Notes under the pieces: generated by a model | Told to the model about the DNA's origin: nothing | Seen by the model: the letters and a program-made list of their open reading frames with translations, nothing else | Databases searched by the model: none | In this document: positions 52,778 to 62,414 of the stretch, piece after piece | How the letters are laid out: each line of letters opens with the position of its first letter | How positions within the stretch are numbered: the stretch's first letter is position 1 | Position numbers and translations under genes: made by a program | DNA from: Micromonospora sp. R77 | GTDB taxonomy: Bacteria > Actinomycetota > Actinomycetes > Mycobacteriales > Micromonosporaceae | Assembly (NCBI RefSeq): GCF_022747945.1 | Contig: NZ_JALDST010000001.1 | Location: 5,084,001-5,148,000 of the forward strand | Direction of reading: 5' to 3' | DNA: 64,000 bases

Positions 52778-52853
52778 ACCGCGCTCCGGCCCCGACCACC
52801 GATCCGGTACGCCCGGCGCCGCCGGCGGCCCGTGCTCGGTCGCCGGACGGTGC

Positions 52854-53734
52854 TCAGCCGGCCGGCTCGTGCGGGTGGGCGACCAGCACCGGGCAGTGCG
52901 CGTGCTGCACCACGGCCTGGCTGACCGAGCCGAGCAGCAGCCCGGCGAAGCCGCCCGGCCCCGCGAGCCGATCACCACCAGCGCCGCCTGCCCGCTCGCG
53001 GAGATCAGCTCCTGTTCCGGCTTCGCCGCCCGAGCCGTCCGTTCCTCGACGGCCAGCCCCGGGTGGTCGGAGCGGATCCGGGACGCCGTGCCGGCGAGCA
53101 GGTCGGCCGCCTCGGCGTGCCCGGCCGCCCCGGACTCGGCCACCTCGTCGGGCACCCCGTGCCCGTCCTCGGTGGGCAGGACGTGCACCAGCACCAGGGG
53201 AGTGCCGCGGCGGACCGCCTCGTCGGCGGCGAGCCGCGCGGCGAGCGCCGCCGACTCCGAACCGTCCACCCCGGCCAGCACCGGGCCGCCGACCGGGATC
53301 GGCTGCTCGGCGGGGCGGACCACCAGCGCCGGACAGTGCGCGTGCAGCGCCACCTGGGTGCTGACCGAGCCGAGCAGCAGCCCGGCGAAGCCGCCCACCC
53401 CCCGGCTGCCCACCACCACCAGGTCGGCCCGGCGGGACTCCTCCACCAGGGCGGCACCCGGGCCGCCGGCCACCTGACGCACCTGGACGGTCAGCCCGGG
53501 ATGCCGCTCCACCAGGTCGGCGGCGGTCTGTTCGAGCATCTTCTGCGCCTCCTCGGTGGGCGCCGGCACCCCGAGGTCGTACGGGTTGAGCGGCACGCCG
53601 TAGCCGAGCGGGTGCAGGTAGCCGTGCACCAGGTGCAGCGGGCGGGAGCGCCGGTGCGCCGCCTGTGCCGCGTGCTCCGCGGCGACCAGGCTGGCCGGCG
53701 ATCCGTCGACGCCCACCACGACAGGTCGGTTCAT
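52854..53734 (-). CDS. Tandem universal stress protein, one frameshift
   Basis: A 293-residue protein of two UspA domains. Each has VVVGVDGSPASL/AGVDGSESAA at its start and the ATP-binding loop G-x2-G-x9-GS at its end: SRGVGGFAGLLLGSVSTQV and, after correction, PGGFAGLLLGSVSQAV. The second loop is out of frame: one base is missing near 52965 (GGC-CGGGCGG), after which it ends HPHEPAG. Such tandem Usp proteins are typical of actinobacterial DosR-type dormancy regulons. ATG 53734 starts MNRPVVVGVDGS. Confidence 0.88.
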
Positions 53735-53900
53735 CAGACAACTCCCAGAGGTCGGTCAGGTCATTGTGGACGCCACCGCCGCCTCCGCCCCGCATTTGCG
53801 CCGCCACCGCCCGCCGGCCGCCTCCGCGAACTCCGGACACGGCCGTCCGCGTCGGCCTTCGGGCAGGTGGCCGACGCGGACGGGTGGGCAGGGGCAACGG

Positions 53901-54795
53901 TCAGGAGTCGCCGCCGTCCTTGCGGTGCCGGACGATGACCAGCGGGCTGCGGGCGTGGTGCAGGACCGCGTGGCTCACCGAGCCGAGCAGCAACCCGCCG
54001 AGGGCGCCCCGGCCGTGCGCGCCGACCACGGTCAGCTGCGCGTCGGTGGACTCCTCGACCAGCACCCGGGCCGGCGCGCCGGGCACCAGCCGGTGCCGTA
54101 CGGGTACCTCGGGGTAGCGCTCGGACCAGCCGGAGAGGGACTCGACGAGCACCCGCTCCTCCTCGCCGCGCAGTTCCGCCACGTCGTACACCAGGGGCAC
54201 GATGTCGCCGGGGCCGACCGGCGCCGGATAGAGCCAGGCGTGCACCGCGACCAGGGTGGTGCCGCGCTGTGCGGCCTCGGCGAAGGCGAACCCGATCGCC
54301 TCGTGCGACAGTGGCGAGCCGTCCACGCCCACCACCACCGGGCCGTCGGCGCGTGCCTCACCGCGTACCACCAGCACCGGGCAGTCGGCCCGGGCGGTCA
54401 CCTGGATCGCCACCGAACCCACCAGCAGGTCGGCGAAGCCACCCAGTCCCCGGTGCCCGAGCACCAGCAGGGCGGCGTCCCGGCTCTCCCGGCGCAGCAC
54501 GGCGGCCGGGGCGCCGTCGACCAGCTCACCGGTCACCGCCAGCTCGGCGGAGACCTTGCGGGCCTCGTCGACCGCCTCGTCGAGCAGGCTCTCGGCCTGC
54601 GGCCGGAGGCCGGAGTCGGGCAGGCCGCCGGGCACCGGCCCGAGCGGCGTGCCGAGCAACGGCCAGCTGAAGGCGTGCACCACCCGCAGCGGCCGGTGCC
54701 GGGCCGCCGCCTCCGCGCGGCCACCCGCACCGCGTCCAGAGCTGAGGGGGAACCGTCCACGCCCACCACGACGGGGCACCGGATCTGCTGGTCAT
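53901..54795 (-). CDS. Tandem universal stress protein, two frameshifts near the start
   Basis: A second two-domain UspA protein, about 298 residues after correction. The first domain begins IRCPVVVGVDGSPSALDAV, continues AAARHRPLRVVHAF, and has GHRGLGGFADLLVGSVAIQV; the second has GPVVVGVDGSPLSHEAIGFA and GAHGRGALGGLLLGSVSHAV. Both ATP loops are intact. Single-base losses near 54789 (after ATGAC) and 54724 (GCGCG-GAGG) put the first 25 codons in other frames. ATG 54795 follows GGAGGACGTC. A DosR-like box lies 79 bases upstream. Confidence 0.87.
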
Positions 54796-54873
54796 GACGT
54801 CCTCCTTCTGGTTCCGTCTCCAGCCTGCGCCGGGGCCGCCGAACCGGGCAGGGCCGGCGGTCCCGGCGGTGCC

Positions 54874-54887
54874 GGGACCATCGTCCC
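54874..54887. promoter_or_regulatory. DosR-like box upstream of the second stress protein gene
   Basis: GGGACCATCGTCCC is a palindrome (GGGAC-CATC-GTCCC) that matches the GGGAC-N4-GTCCC core of the mycobacterial DosR/DevR box. It sits 79 bp before the start of the Usp gene, in the gap after the ATPase gene. Confidence 0.5.
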
Positions 54888-54891
54888 GTCC

Positions 54892-57463
54892 TCAGCGCCA
54901 CCGCCGGGTCAGTCGCAGCACGAGCCCGGGCAGCGCCGCGACGACCGCGCAGGCCAGCAGCTCCACCGCGCCGAGCGGGGCGGTGCCGAGCAGTGCCCGC
55001 AGCGGGCCGACGAGCACCCCGCCGACCTGGAGCAGCGCGGAGAGCGCCACCGCCACCAGCAGACCGGGGTTGCCCCGGCAGGCGTTCGCGGGGCGGCGGG
55101 CGCGGACCGCCAGGGCCACCCCGAGCTGGGCCAGCCCGAGCACCAGGAAGACCACCGACTGCCACGGCCGGTCGGCGTGCGCGGCGACCACCCCGGCGCC
55201 GAGCGTCACCGCGGCGATCAGGCCGCCGGTGAGCAGCACGTCCCGCCCCAGACCCGCGCCGAGCACCGACTCCTGCGGGGAGCGGGGCGGGCGGCGCAAC
55301 GTGCCCGGCTCCGCCGGTTCCGCGCCGAGTGCCACCCCGGGCACTCCGTGGGTGAGCAGGTTGATCCAGAGGATCTGCGCCGGCAGCAGCGGCAGCGCCA
55401 GCCCGAACAGCGGGCCGGCCAGCATCACCACGATCTCCGCGACCCCACCGGCCAGGGCGTAACGCAGGAACCGGCGGATGTTGTCGTAGATCCGCCGCCC
55501 CTCGCCGATCGCGGCGGCCACCACGGCCAGGTCGTCGTCGACCAGCACCAGGTCGGCGGCCTGCCGGGCCACCTCGGTGCCGCCGCCCATCGCCACCCCG
55601 ATGTCGGCGCGGCGCAGGGCCGGGGCGTCGTTGACGCCGTCGCCGGTCATCGCCACCACGTGCCCCCGGGCCTGGAGCCCGGCGACGATGTCCAGCTTCT
55701 GGTCCGGCTGGGTGCGGGCGAACACCCGGGCCGCCGGGTCCGCGCCGGCCGGGTCGCCGTCGTCGCCCCGGACCACCGGGTCGCCGTCGCGCCACAGGCC
55801 GAGCTGGCCGCCGATCGCGGCGGCGGTGGCCAGGTGGTCACCGGTGACCAGGAGCAGGCGTACGCCGGCCCGGTCGAAGCTGTCGGCGAGCTCGGCGGCC
55901 CCGGCGCGCAGCGGGTCGCCCACCGCGACCAGGCCCACCGGGCGCAGCCCCACCGGCGCGGCCGGGTCGGGTGCGGTGCCCACCAGCCCACCGGCCACGG
56001 CGAGCACCCGCAGCCCTTCCGCCGCCAGCCAGTGCGCCGGCTCGGTCAGCTCCGCCAGTTCCACGGCGGGCGCGTCGACCAGCGGTGCGACCAGCACGTT
56101 CTCCGGCGCGCCCTTGCAGACCACCAGCCAGCCCTGGTCGCAGCCGCGGTGCACCGTGGTCATCCGTCGGGTGTCCTGGTCGAACAGGGTGCTCGGCGAC
56201 CCGGGGCCAGGCCGCGCGGGTGGCGTCCGGGTCCAGGCCGCACCGGGCCGCGAAGGCCACCAACGCCGCCTCCAGCGGGTCGCCGACGGCGGTCCACTCC
56301 GGCCGCCGGTCGTCCGGCGGCGCCAGCGCGGCGTCGTTGCAGAGCAGTCCGGCCCGCGCCAGGCGGCGCAGCTCGTCGGGTACGACGACCCGCTCGCCCC
56401 GCTGCCGCACCACGCCCTCGGGGGCGTAGCCGGTGCCGGTGACCGTGTAGCCGGCGCCGTCGACGGTGACCGCCCGCTGCACCGCCATCCGCCCCTGGGT
56501 GAGGGTGCCGGTCTTGTCCGACGCGATCACCGTCACCGAGCCGAGCGTCTCCACCGCGTGCAGCCGGCGGGGGATGGCCCGGGACCGGGCCATCCGCCGG
56601 GCGCCCAGCGCCAGGGCCAGGGTCACCACGGCGGGCAGCGACTCGGGCACCGCCGCCACCACCAGGCTGACCGCGGTGACCGCCATCTGCACCACCGGCC
56701 GCCCGCCGGCCACCCCGACGACGAAGACCAGCCCGGACAGCAGCACCGCCGCCAGCCCGAGGACCCGACCGAGGCCGGCCAGCCGGCGCTGCAGCGGGGT
56801 GGGGCCGGGCCGGGTCCCGGCGACCAGGCCGCTGATCCGGCCCAGCGCGCTGGCCGGACCGGTGCGCAGCACCACCCCGGTGCCCCGGCCGATGGCGACC
56901 ACCGTGCCGGCGGAGAGTTCCTCGCCGGCGTCCCCTGCCACCGGCACCGCCTCGCCGGTCAGCGCCGACTCGTCCAGCCGCAGCCGGTTGGCCTCCGTCA
57001 GCAGCAGGTCCGCCGGTACGACGTCGCCCGCCTCGACCCGGACCAGGTCGTCGCGGACCACCTCGGCGGCGGGCAGGATCACGTCCTGTCCGTCGCGGAC
57101 CACCCGGGCGGTCGGCGCGGCGAGCTGGTCCAGCGCCGCGATCGCCCGGTCGGCGCGCAGCTCCTGCACCACCCCGATGGCGGTGTTCACGGCGACCACC
57201 AGCAGGATCACCGCGGTGTCCGGATGGTCGCCGAGCACCGTGGTGACCACGGCGGCGGCGAGCAGCAGCGCGACCAGCGGGTCGGTGAGCTGGTGCAGGA
57301 CCCGGACGGCCAGGTGCCGGCGGGGCGGCGCGGCGACCTGGTTCGGCCCCTCGGTACGCAGGCGCGCCTGCGCGGTGGCCGTGCTGAGGCCGGTCGCCGG
57401 TACCTCGACCACCCGGTCGGCGGTGTCCCCGGGGCGGCCGATCGTCGTACCGACTGTGCCCAC
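54892..57463 (-). CDS. Cation-transporting P-type ATPase (type II-like), one frameshift
   Basis: About 856 residues after correction. N-terminal cation-ATPase domain (TAQARLRTEGPNQVAAPPRR), A-domain DESALTGEAVP, TM4 AAVPESLPAVVTLALALG, phosphorylation site SDKTGTLTQG (D316), KGAPE, and MTGDGVNDAPALRRADIGVA. The plan is that of SERCA/PMA-type pumps such as mycobacterial CtpF. TM6 reads WINLLTHGVPG where calcium pumps have N-L-x-T-D-G, so the ion is uncertain. The frame shifts near 56195 (HP-FDQDTRRM), probably one extra base. GTG 57463 has GGAGG six bases upstream. Divergent from hsp20. Confidence 0.87.
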
Positions 57464-57565
57464 CGCTGGCCTCCGTCCTGCGGGCGCGCGCCCGACGCGC
57501 ACCGTCCCGCTCCACCGTCGTCCCCGGGAAGGCCAGGTGGCAGAGGCGTTGCGCCCGCGCGGCCC

Positions 57566-57579
57566 GGGACCATCGGCCC
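57566..57579. promoter_or_regulatory. DosR-like box between the ATPase and hsp20 genes
   Basis: GGGACCATCGGCCC differs by one base from the box at 54874. It lies 103 bp from the ATPase start and 62 bp from the hsp20 start, so it could serve both divergent genes. Confidence 0.45.
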
Positions 57580-57640
57580 TGACGCCGGCGGCGGATCGGG
57601 AGTCGGATGGGACTCAGGACGATCGACAAGGAGGTCGGAG

Positions 57641-58147
57641 ATGTCCACTTCCACCAAGTTCCGCGGCGGTGCCCTGGCGCCGTTCGACTGGACGAACCTG
57701 TCCTGGCTGCCGATGCTGGCGCCCACCATCCGGGTCGAGGACTACCTCGACGGCGACCGGTACGTCGTCCGCGCCGAACTGCCCGGCATCGACCCGACGA
57801 AGGACGTGCGGATCACCCGTACCGGCGACACCCTGCGGCTGGACGTGGTCCGCCGGGAGAGCCACACCGACAAGGTCCACTCCGAGTTCCACTACGGCTC
57901 CTTCTCCCGGCTGGTCCCGCTGCCGGCGGGAGTCCGGGAGGAGACCATCACCGCCCGGTACGCGAACGGCATCCTCGAGATCACCGCGACCGTCGGCCAG
58001 ACCGAGCCGACCGCCCGCGAGATCCCGATCACCGTCGCGCCCGCCGTCAAGCCGGAACCGACTGCCAAGCCGGAACCGACTGCCAAGCCGGAACCGGCCG
58101 CCAAGCCGGAACCGACCGTCAAGGCGGCGCACGCCGGCCGGCGGTGA
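57641..58147 (+). CDS. Hsp20/alpha-crystallin family small heat-shock protein
   Basis: A 168-residue ATP-independent holdase chaperone. The alpha-crystallin domain (about 35-130) has IRVEDYLDGDRYVVRAELPG, DTLRLDVVRRE, FHYGSFSRLVPLPAGV and ARYANGILEITA. The C-terminal IxI-type anchor may be EIPITVAP. After it come four KPEPT/A repeats (KPEPTAKPEPTAKPEPAAKP) and a basic end. ATG 57641 follows GGAGGTCGGAG. Resembles the hypoxia-induced Acr/HspX proteins. Confidence 0.93.
   Translation: MSTSTKFRGGALAPFDWTNLSWLPMLAPTIRVEDYLDGDRYVVRAELPGIDPTKDVRITRTGDTLRLDVVRRESHTDKVHSEFHYGSFSRLVPLPAGVREETITARYANGILEITATVGQTEPTAREIPITVAPAVKPEPTAKPEPTAKPEPAAKPEPTVKAAHAGRR
58049..58120 (+). repeat. Four 18-bp tandem repeats in the 3' end of hsp20
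   Basis: AAGCCGGAACCGACTGCC and close variants, four copies, encoding KPEPTA units. In frame; copy number may vary between strains. Confidence 0.85.
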
Positions 58148-58209
58148 CCCGACCCGAGGGGCCCGGCGGTACGCCGGGTCCCTCACCCGAGCACGGAGGC
58201 GCGAGTGCG

Positions 58210-58686
58210 ATGACCCCGCTGGAGATGCTCCGCGTACATCCCTTCCTCGCCGGCCTGCCGCAGGAGTGGCTGCCCCGGCTGACCGGCTACGCCCGCCCGG
58301 TGGTCTGGCACCCCGGGCACCGGTTGTTCCGGGCCGGGCAGCCCGCGGAACGGTTCTGGCTGGTCCGCGGTGGCCAGGTGGCCCTCGATTTCCCGGTGCC
58401 CGGCCGGGGCGACGTGGGGATCGAGACGATCGGTGCGGGCGGCGTGCTCGGCTGGTCCTGGCTCTTCCCGCCGTACCGCTGGCAGTTCGGGGCGGTGGCC
58501 GTGCAGCGCAGCACCGCGGTGGAGTTCACCGCCGAGGGCGTACGCCGGATGATGGAGGCCGACGACCGGCTCGGCCGGCAGCTCACCACCCGGTTCATGA
58601 GCGTGGTGGTGGACCGGCTCCAGTCCTCCCGGGTCCGCCTGCTCGACCTGTACGGCTACCCGACCGCGCTGCCGCCGACCGGCTGA
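58210..58686 (+). CDS. Cyclic-nucleotide-binding-domain protein without HTH
   Basis: A 158-residue Crp-like sensor domain alone: HPGHRLFRAGQPAERFWLVR, GQVALDFPVPG, and the phosphate-binding region ETIGAGGVLGWSWLFPPYRW, followed by a helix (RRMMEADDRLGRQLTTRFM). There is no C-terminal DNA-binding domain. It may bind cAMP or another ligand and act on a partner. ATG 58210 is 62 bases after hsp20 and has GGAGGCGAG upstream; probably co-transcribed with hsp20. Confidence 0.83.
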   Translation: MTPLEMLRVHPFLAGLPQEWLPRLTGYARPVVWHPGHRLFRAGQPAERFWLVRGGQVALDFPVPGRGDVGIETIGAGGVLGWSWLFPPYRWQFGAVAVQRSTAVEFTAEGVRRMMEADDRLGRQLTTRFMSVVVDRLQSSRVRLLDLYGYPTALPPTG

Positions 58687-58697
58687 CCGCCCGCCGC

Positions 58698-58734
58698 ACC
58701 GCCGCCGGAGACCACCCCGGTCACCGGCGGCGGT
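58698..58734. terminator. Bidirectional terminator before the pflA 3' end
   Basis: ACCGCCGCCGG (58698-58708) pairs perfectly with CCGGCGGCGGT (58724-58734) around a 15-nt loop between convergent genes. Confidence 0.65.
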
Positions 58735-59514
58735 TCAGTAGACGGTCAGTCCCCGTGCGGCGAACTGCCCGCGGACCCGGTCCAGCAGCTCGGCGCCCGG
58801 CGGCTCGGTCTCCGCCAGCGGGAACGTGATGCCCAACTCGGCGTACTTGTGTGCGCCCAACCGGTGGAACGGCAGCACCTCCACCCGTTGGACGGTGGCC
58901 AGCTCGGCGGCGAAGTCCGCCACCCCGGCCACGTTCGCCGCGTCGTCGGTGAGCCCGGGCACCAGCACGAACCGGATCCAGATCGGGACGCCCCGGTCGG
59001 CCAGCCGCCGGCCGAAGCGCAGCGTCGGGGCGACCTCGCCGGTCCGGGTCACCCGCCGGTACGTCGCCGGGTCCCGCGACTTGACGTCCAGCAGCACCAG
59101 GTCGGTGGCGTCCAGCAGCGCGTCGTCGGCGCGGACGCCGAGGAAGCCGGACGTGTCCAGCGCGGTGTGCAGCCCGAGGTCGTGGCAGCGGCGCAGCACC
59201 TCGCCGGTGAAGCGCGGTTGCAGCAGCGGTTCGCCCCCGCTGATCGTGACCCCGCCGCCGGCCACCGTGATGAACCGGCGGTACTTCGCCACCTCCGCCA
59301 TCAGCTCGTCCACCGTACGGTGCCGGCCGCTGCGCCGGTACCAGGTGTCCGGGCTGTGGCAGAAGCGGCAGCGCAGCGGGCAGCCGGCGAGGAACGCCAC
59401 GAACCGGGTGCCGGGCCCGTCCACCCCGACCGACAGGTCGTACGAGTGGACGGCCCCGGTCAGCGGCGTGCCGGTGCGCCCGGGCCGGACCGGCCCGGGC
59501 GTCGGCGTGTTCAC
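58735..59514 (-). CDS. pflA: Pyruvate formate-lyase-activating enzyme
   Basis: A radical-SAM enzyme that makes the glycyl radical on pyruvate formate-lyase. The 259-residue protein has the iron-sulfur motif [15 protein letters not shown] (C-x3-C-x2-C), [23 protein letters not shown] and [18 protein letters not shown] 59514 overlaps the pflB stop (GTGA); the longest frame runs back into pflB and is not used. Works only without oxygen. Confidence 0.93.
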   Translation of the reverse strand: MNTPTPGPVRPGRTGTPLTGAVHSYDLSVGVDGPGTRFVAFLAGCPLRCRFCHSPDTWYRRSGRHRTVDELMAEVAKYRRFITVAGGGVTISGGEPLLQPRFTGEVLRRCHDLGLHTALDTSGFLGVRADDALLDATDLVLLDVKSRDPATYRRVTRTGEVAPTLRFGRRLADRGVPIWIRFVLVPGLTDDAANVAGVADFAAELATVQRVEVLPFHRLGAHKYAELGITFPLAETEPPGAELLDRVRGQFAARGLTVY

Positions 59515-61757
59515 AGCGACCCGTGGAACGTCCGGGACACCACGTCCCGCTGCTGTTCCGGGGTGAGGCGGACGAAGTTCACCGCGTACCCGGAGACCCG
59601 GACGGTGAGCTGCGGGTAGCGCTCCGGGTGGGCCATCGCGTCGACCAGGGTGGCCCGGTCGAGCACGTTGACGTTGAGGTGGAAACCGCCGGCGTCGGTG
59701 TAGCCGTCGAGCACCCCGGCCAGGTTGTCGATCCGCTCCTGCCGGGTGCGCCCCAGCCCGTCGGGGGTGACCGTGCCGGTCAGCGAGATGCCGTCCCGGG
59801 CGGCGGCGTACGGCAGCTTCGCCACCGACAGCGCGGCGGCGACCAGCCCGTGGGTGTCCCGGCCGTTCATCGGGTTCGCCCCGGGCGCGAAGGGCTCGCC
59901 GGCCCGCCGGCCGTCCGGGGTGTTGCCGGTGTGCCGGCCGTAGACCACGTTGGAGGTGATGGTCAGCACCGACATGGTCAGCTCGGCGCCGCGGTAGGTG
60001 GGCTGCCGGCGCAGCTTCGCGGCGAACGTCCCGGTCAGCCACACCGCGATCTCATCGGCCCGGTCGTCGTTGTTGCCGTACCTCGGAGGTTCCCCGTCGA
60101 CCAGGTAGTCCACCGCCAGCCCGGTCTCGTCGCGCAGCACCTTGACGGTGCCGTAGCGGATCGCGGCGAGGCTGTCCACGGCGACGGAGAGCCCGGCGAC
60201 GCCGGTGGCCATGAACCGGTGCACCGGGTGGTCGTGCAGCGCCATCTCCAGCCGCTCGTACGCGTACCGGTCGTGCTGGTGGTGGATCACGTTCAGCGCG
60301 TCCACGTACGTCTCGGCCAACCAGTCCAGCGTCCGGTCGTACGCGGCCAGCACCTGGTCGTAGTCGAGGACCTCGCCGTCGACGGGCGGGGTCGCCGGGG
60401 CGACCTGCTCGCCGGTCAGCTCGTCCCGTCCGCCGTTGACGGCGTAGAGCAGCGCCTTGGCCAGGTTCGCCCGCGCCCCGAAGAACTGCATGTCCTTGCC
60501 GACCCGCATGGCCGACACGCAGCAGGCGATCGCGGTGTCGTCGTCGTACGCGGGGCGGATCAGGTCGTCGTTCTCGTACTGGATGGCGCTGGTGTCCAGG
60601 GACACCTGGGCGCAGAACTTCTTGAACCCGTCGGGCAGCCGCGGCGACCAGAGCACGGTCAGGTTCGGCTCCGGCGCGGGGCCGAGGTTGTAGAGGGTCT
60701 GCAGGTAGCGGAAGCTGGTCCGGGTGACCAGCGGCCGGCCGTCCGCGCCGATGCCGCCGAGCGCCTCGGTGACCCAGGTCGGGTCGCCGGAGAAGAGCTG
60801 GTCGTACTCGGGGGTGCGGAGGAACCGGATGATCCGCAGCTTGATCACGAAGTCGTCGACCAGTTCCTGGGCGGTCATCTCGGTCAGCCGTCCCTCGGCG
60901 AGGTCCCGCCGCAGATAGACGTCGACGAAGTTCGCGGTGCGGCCGAGCGACATGGCCGCGCCGTTCTGTTCCTTGGTGGCGGCCAGGTAGGCGAAGTAGA
61001 GCCACTGGATGGCCTGCTGGCCGGTGGCGGCGGGGCGGGAGATGTCGTACCCGTACGAGGCGGCCATCTGCTTAAGCTCGCCCAGCGCGCGGATCTGCTC
61101 GGCCAACTCCTCCCGGTCCCGGATCACGTCGTCGGTGGACGGCCGGTCGTTTAGCGCGGCCTTGTGCGCCTTCCGCTCGGCGACCAGCCGGTCCACGCCG
61201 TAGAGCGCGACCCGCCGGTAGTCGCCGATGATCCGGCCCCGCCCGTACGCGTCGGGCAGCCCGGTGATGACGTGCGAGCGCCGCGCGGCGAGCACGTCGG
61301 CCGGGTACGCGTCGAAGACCGCGTCGTTGTGCGTCTTCCGGTAGCTGGTGAAGATCCGGTGCACGGTCGGGTCGGGGGTGTAGCCGTACGCCGCGAGCGA
61401 GGTCTCCACCATCCGCAGCCCGCCGGCCGGCATGATCGCCCGGCGCAGCGGCGCGTCGGTCTGCAGGCCGACGATCAGCTCCCGCTCCCGGTCGAGGTAG
61501 CCGGGGGCGTGCACGGTGATGGTGGACGGGGTGGCCGCGTCCACGTCGTACACGCCCTTGCGGCGTTCCTCGACGAACATCGCCCCCAACCGCCCCCACA
61601 CCTCGAGGGTGCGGCAGGTCGGCCCGGTCAGGAACGCGGCGTCGCCGGTGTACGGCTCGTGGTGGCGCCGCAGGAAGTCGGCCACGTCGATCGTCTCGCG
61701 CCAGGGACCGTCGGTGAAGCCTCGCCACGGGTCCAGGACGTGCTGGTTGCCGGTCAT
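59511..61757 (-). CDS. pflB: Pyruvate formate-lyase (formate C-acetyltransferase)
   Basis: Splits pyruvate to acetyl-CoA and formate by a radical mechanism in anaerobic conditions. The 748-residue protein carries the active-site cysteine pair in AIACCVSAM (C412-C413) and the glycyl-radical loop RVSGYAVNF (G723) near the C-terminus, plus [14 protein letters not shown] at the start. ATG 61757 follows GGAG; the frame is open to 61790. It is unusual in a mainly aerobic actinomycete and is coupled to pflA by GTGA. A DosR-like box lies 90 bases upstream. Confidence 0.95.
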   Translation of the reverse strand: MTGNQHVLDPWRGFTDGPWRETIDVADFLRRHHEPYTGDAAFLTGPTCRTLEVWGRLGAMFVEERRKGVYDVDAATPSTITVHAPGYLDRERELIVGLQTDAPLRRAIMPAGGLRMVETSLAAYGYTPDPTVHRIFTSYRKTHNDAVFDAYPADVLAARRSHVITGLPDAYGRGRIIGDYRRVALYGVDRLVAERKAHKAALNDRPSTDDVIRDREELAEQIRALGELKQMAASYGYDISRPAATGQQAIQWLYFAYLAATKEQNGAAMSLGRTANFVDVYLRRDLAEGRLTEMTAQELVDDFVIKLRIIRFLRTPEYDQLFSGDPTWVTEALGGIGADGRPLVTRTSFRYLQTLYNLGPAPEPNLTVLWSPRLPDGFKKFCAQVSLDTSAIQYENDDLIRPAYDDDTAIACCVSAMRVGKDMQFFGARANLAKALLYAVNGGRDELTGEQVAPATPPVDGEVLDYDQVLAAYDRTLDWLAETYVDALNVIHHQHDRYAYERLEMALHDHPVHRFMATGVAGLSVAVDSLAAIRYGTVKVLRDETGLAVDYLVDGEPPRYGNNDDRADEIAVWLTGTFAAKLRRQPTYRGAELTMSVLTITSNVVYGRHTGNTPDGRRAGEPFAPGANPMNGRDTHGLVAAALSVAKLPYAAARDGISLTGTVTPDGLGRTRQERIDNLAGVLDGYTDAGGFHLNVNVLDRATLVDAMAHPERYPQLTVRVSGYAVNFVRLTPEQQRDVVSRTFHGSL

Positions 61758-61846
61758 GATCTGCTCCTGTCGAGCCGGTTCACCTTCCACCCCGAGCCTT
61801 CCGCGCCGCCGGGTGGCCGGGCAGAGCCGCAGGGACCGACGGGGCC

Positions 61847-61860
61847 GGGACTTCCGCCCC
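61847..61860. promoter_or_regulatory. DosR-like box upstream of pflB
   Basis: GGGACTTCCGCCCC fits the GGGACTTNNGNCCC pattern of DosR boxes and lies 90 bp before the pflB start. Third such site in the cluster. Confidence 0.45.
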
Positions 61861-61944
61861 TGTCGACGGGCCGGTCGGCCCGCGCCCAGGACGGCTACCG
61901 GGCGCCGACCCCGGTGCAGGGGTCGACGCCCGGGGCGCGGCGGG

Positions 61945-62401
61945 TCAGCGTGCGGCGACCAGCCGCCGGGCCCGCAGCAGCCGCGCCCACCAGGGCCGGT
62001 CGGCGGGCCGCAGGGTCGGCGGGCGTACGCCGCGCAGGCTCACCCAGCCGCCCGGTCCCATGGTCACCGCGCCGATCGCCGGCGGCCGGCGGCGGGCCGT
62101 CACCGCGACGGCGGCGGTGAGCACGGCCACCGCGAACGCCCCGGCGGCCGCCGCGACGAGCTGGTCGGGGTCGACCACCCGCCGGTAGCGGACCCCCCTG
62201 CGAGAGGACGAACGCGCCGATCGGCCGGCCGGCGTGGGTCACCGGCACCAGCGCGGCGGGTGGCGTGCCGGGCAGTTCCAGCACCGGTCCGATCGGGGCG
62301 ACCGGCTCGGCTGCGGTCGGGGCGGGGGCCGGCGCGGACGCCGGTCGGGGCAGGGGTGGGCCGACCGGGGCGAGTCCGGTGGGGTTGAAGATCGCGGTCA
62401 T
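61945..62401 (-). CDS. Small membrane protein between ppdK and pflB, one frameshift
   Basis: After removal of one G from a G-run at 62193-62198 the frame gives a 151-residue protein: a Pro/Ala-rich N-terminus ([18 protein letters not shown]), a [15 protein letters not shown] segment, one membrane helix ([19 protein letters not shown]), and a basic C-terminus with [14 protein letters not shown]. No known family is recognised. The indel is in a homopolymer, typical of sequencing error. Position between ppdK and pflB on the same strand suggests an anaerobic role; inferred only. Confidence 0.55.
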
Positions 62402-62414
62402 CGCAACTGCCCTC

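Noticed and set aside
55577..57640. Plus-strand ORF leading into hsp20
   Set aside because: It is antisense to the ATPase gene; the chaperone clearly begins at ATG 57641 with its own ribosome site.
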